Shown here in pieces: positions 63,121 through 64,000 of a DNA stretch of 64,000 nt. The notes below the pieces were generated by a model. The model did no database searches and was not told the DNA's origin. It saw nothing but the letters and a program-made list of their open reading frames with translations. The translations under genes and the position numbers were made by a program. Numbering within the stretch: the stretch's first letter is position 1; each line of letters opens with the position of its first letter. This stretch comes from JAJTFA01 sp051715425 (GTDB lineage: Bacteria; Bacteroidota; Bacteroidia; UKL13-3): contig JBPXJS010000038.1 of NCBI GenBank assembly GCA_051715425.1, forward strand, positions 62,001 to 126,000, in the 5' to 3' direction.

Positions 63121-64000
63121 TTAAAAAAAAGTTTCGGCAGCAGCCTTAAAGGTATTACAATGCGCCTGCACAATATCGGAAACTTTTGGACTATACCCTC
63201 CTCCCATTGCTACTGCCACGGGCACTTTGTTGTTTTTGCAGCATTCAAAAACAAGTTTATCCCTCCTTTTGCAACCTGCTTCAGAAATTTTAAGTTTTCC
63301 ATATTTATCGGTAACCAAAATATCAACTCCGGAGAGGTAAAAGGCAAAATCGGGTCTGTAACTTAGAAAAATGTCAGCTAAATTTTTCTCCAGAAGTTCC
63401 AAATAAAGCATATCATCTGTACCATCCTCCAGTTCTACATCCAAATCGGATTTCTCTTTGTGAAAAGGGTAGTTATGTCGGCCATGCATGCTAAAAGTAA
63501 ACACATTGGGATTGCCAGAAAACAAGGATGCTGTTCCATTTCCCTGGTGAACATCCAGATCTATAATTAAAACCCTTTGCGCATAAGCATGCCGGAGTAA
63601 ATAATTGGTGGCAACAGCAAAATCATTCAACAGGCAGAAACCTTCTCCTCTTCCGGCAAATGCATGATGCGTGCCACCTGCCACATTTAATGATACGCCA
63701 AATGCTCTGGCATGTTTAGCGCATTCAATGGTACCCTGGGTAATAATCAGTTCCCTTTTTACCAGATCAGGAGTTAAGGGAAAACCAATACGCCTGATAT
63801 GCGAAGCATCGAGTGTGCATGCCCTCAAACCCTTAAGGTATTCCTGCTCATGGGTTTGCAGAACAGTTTCATCGCTTGCCTCCCCAGGTTCAAAAAGGTT
63901 TTCGGTAGTAATTACACCCTCCCGCATCAATTGCTCAGGAATCAATTCATACTTTACCATCGGGAAACGGTGGCCCTCCGGAAGAGGGTGCGCATAAAGC
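63121..64000 (-). CDS. Histone deacetylase/acetoin-utilisation-family protein, partial
   Basis: A zinc deacetylase (class II/AcuC-like). The catalytic-region GGTHHAFAGRGEGFCLLND and metal-ligand VLIIDLDVHQGNGTASLF motifs are intact. The reading frame continues past the apparent ATG at 63960 to the window edge, encoding LYAHPLPEGHRFP, the expected family N terminus; so the true start lies beyond base 64000, a few codons upstream. Substrates could be acetylated proteins, polyamines or small molecules. The gene is cut by the window, not truncated in nature. Confidence 0.9.
   Translation of the reverse strand, partial: LYAHPLPEGHRFPMVKYELIPEQLMREGVITTENLFEPGEASDETVLQTHEQEYLKGLRACTLDASHIRRIGFPLTPDLVKRELIITQGTIECAKHARAFGVSLNVAGGTHHAFAGRGEGFCLLNDFAVATNYLLRHAYAQRVLIIDLDVHQGNGTASLFSGNPNVFTFSMHGRHNYPFHKEKSDLDVELEDGTDDMLYLELLEKNLADIFLSYRPDFAFYLSGVDILVTDKYGKLKISEAGCKRRDKLVFECCKNNKVPVAVAMGGGYSPKVSDIVQAHCNTFKAAAETFF

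Noticed and set aside
63121..63960. ATG 63960 as the start of the histone-deacetylase gene
   Set aside because: The frame stays open to the window edge and encodes the family's usual N-terminal sequence, so the start lies outside the window.

Overview
The window is a gene-dense stretch of a Bacteroidota chromosome, most likely from a Chitinophagales/Sphingobacteriales-like lineage (inference). The reasons are three giant secreted proteins with type IX secretion (T9SS) C-terminal sorting domains, several upstream regions carrying the Bacteroidota-type -7 element TAnnTTTG, no obvious Shine-Dalgarno sequences, DUF4159 and GEVED families, and an AT-leaning base composition. I see no tRNA, rRNA, insertion sequence, CRISPR array or phage gene. 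Almost everything reads as chromosomal core or lineage-specific accessory content. The MreBCD-PBP2-RodA operon suggests a rod-shaped cell.

Layout. 0.2-7.6 kb: universal stress protein, divergent rlmN and lysS, then two paralogous LytTR response regulators separated by an oppositely oriented RlmI-like methyltransferase, and a soluble histidine kinase 5 bp after the second regulator. 7.8-16.4 kb: two adjacent, related secreted T9SS proteins (1486 and about 1281 aa). 16.4-21.8 kb: pdhB, ribH, a lipoprotein, purN and purH. 21.9-27.5 kb: the rod-shape operon mreB-mreC-mreD-mrdA-rodA with overlapping genes. 27.5-33.6 kb: M24 aminopeptidase, DUF1905/YdeI-like protein, 2-Cys peroxiredoxin, a secreted thioredoxin-fold-like protein, an isoprenylcysteine-methyltransferase-like membrane protein, and two divergent envelope genes. 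33.6-43.2 kb: ftsK, a DUF7935-like protein, a methylmalonyl-CoA-mutase catalytic subunit without its B12 domain, a 5'-nucleotidase split into two overlapping genes, and dnaA preceded by an AT-rich tract with a consensus DnaA box. 43.6-48.4 kb: a 1575-aa T9SS protein built from four tandem GEVED modules of about 800 bp. 48.4-54.3 kb: rsmE, then a minus-strand run of MATE exporter, DHFR-like, DUF1801, SRPBCC, VOC and effector-binding proteins, divergent from a DJ-1/AraC regulator. 54.4-64 kb: pckA, a three-gene type-I-secretion-like exporter (ABC-HlyD-TolC), a LuxE-like acyl-protein synthetase, a lipoprotein, an Asp-rich small protein, and a histone-deacetylase-family gene cut by the window edge.

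The items most worth a second look are these: the ABC exporter ATPase that keeps Walker A and B but has lost the Q-loop, LSGGQ and H-loop residues; the LytTR/LytTR/soluble-kinase set together with a 9-bp direct repeat spaced by 12 bp (the geometry of LytTR sites) upstream of the GEVED adhesin-like gene; the repeat architecture of the three T9SS proteins; and the candidate origin or autoregulatory region before dnaA. Several apparent TTG starts lie inside -7 boxes or are replaced by a nearby ATG, so I moved those starts.
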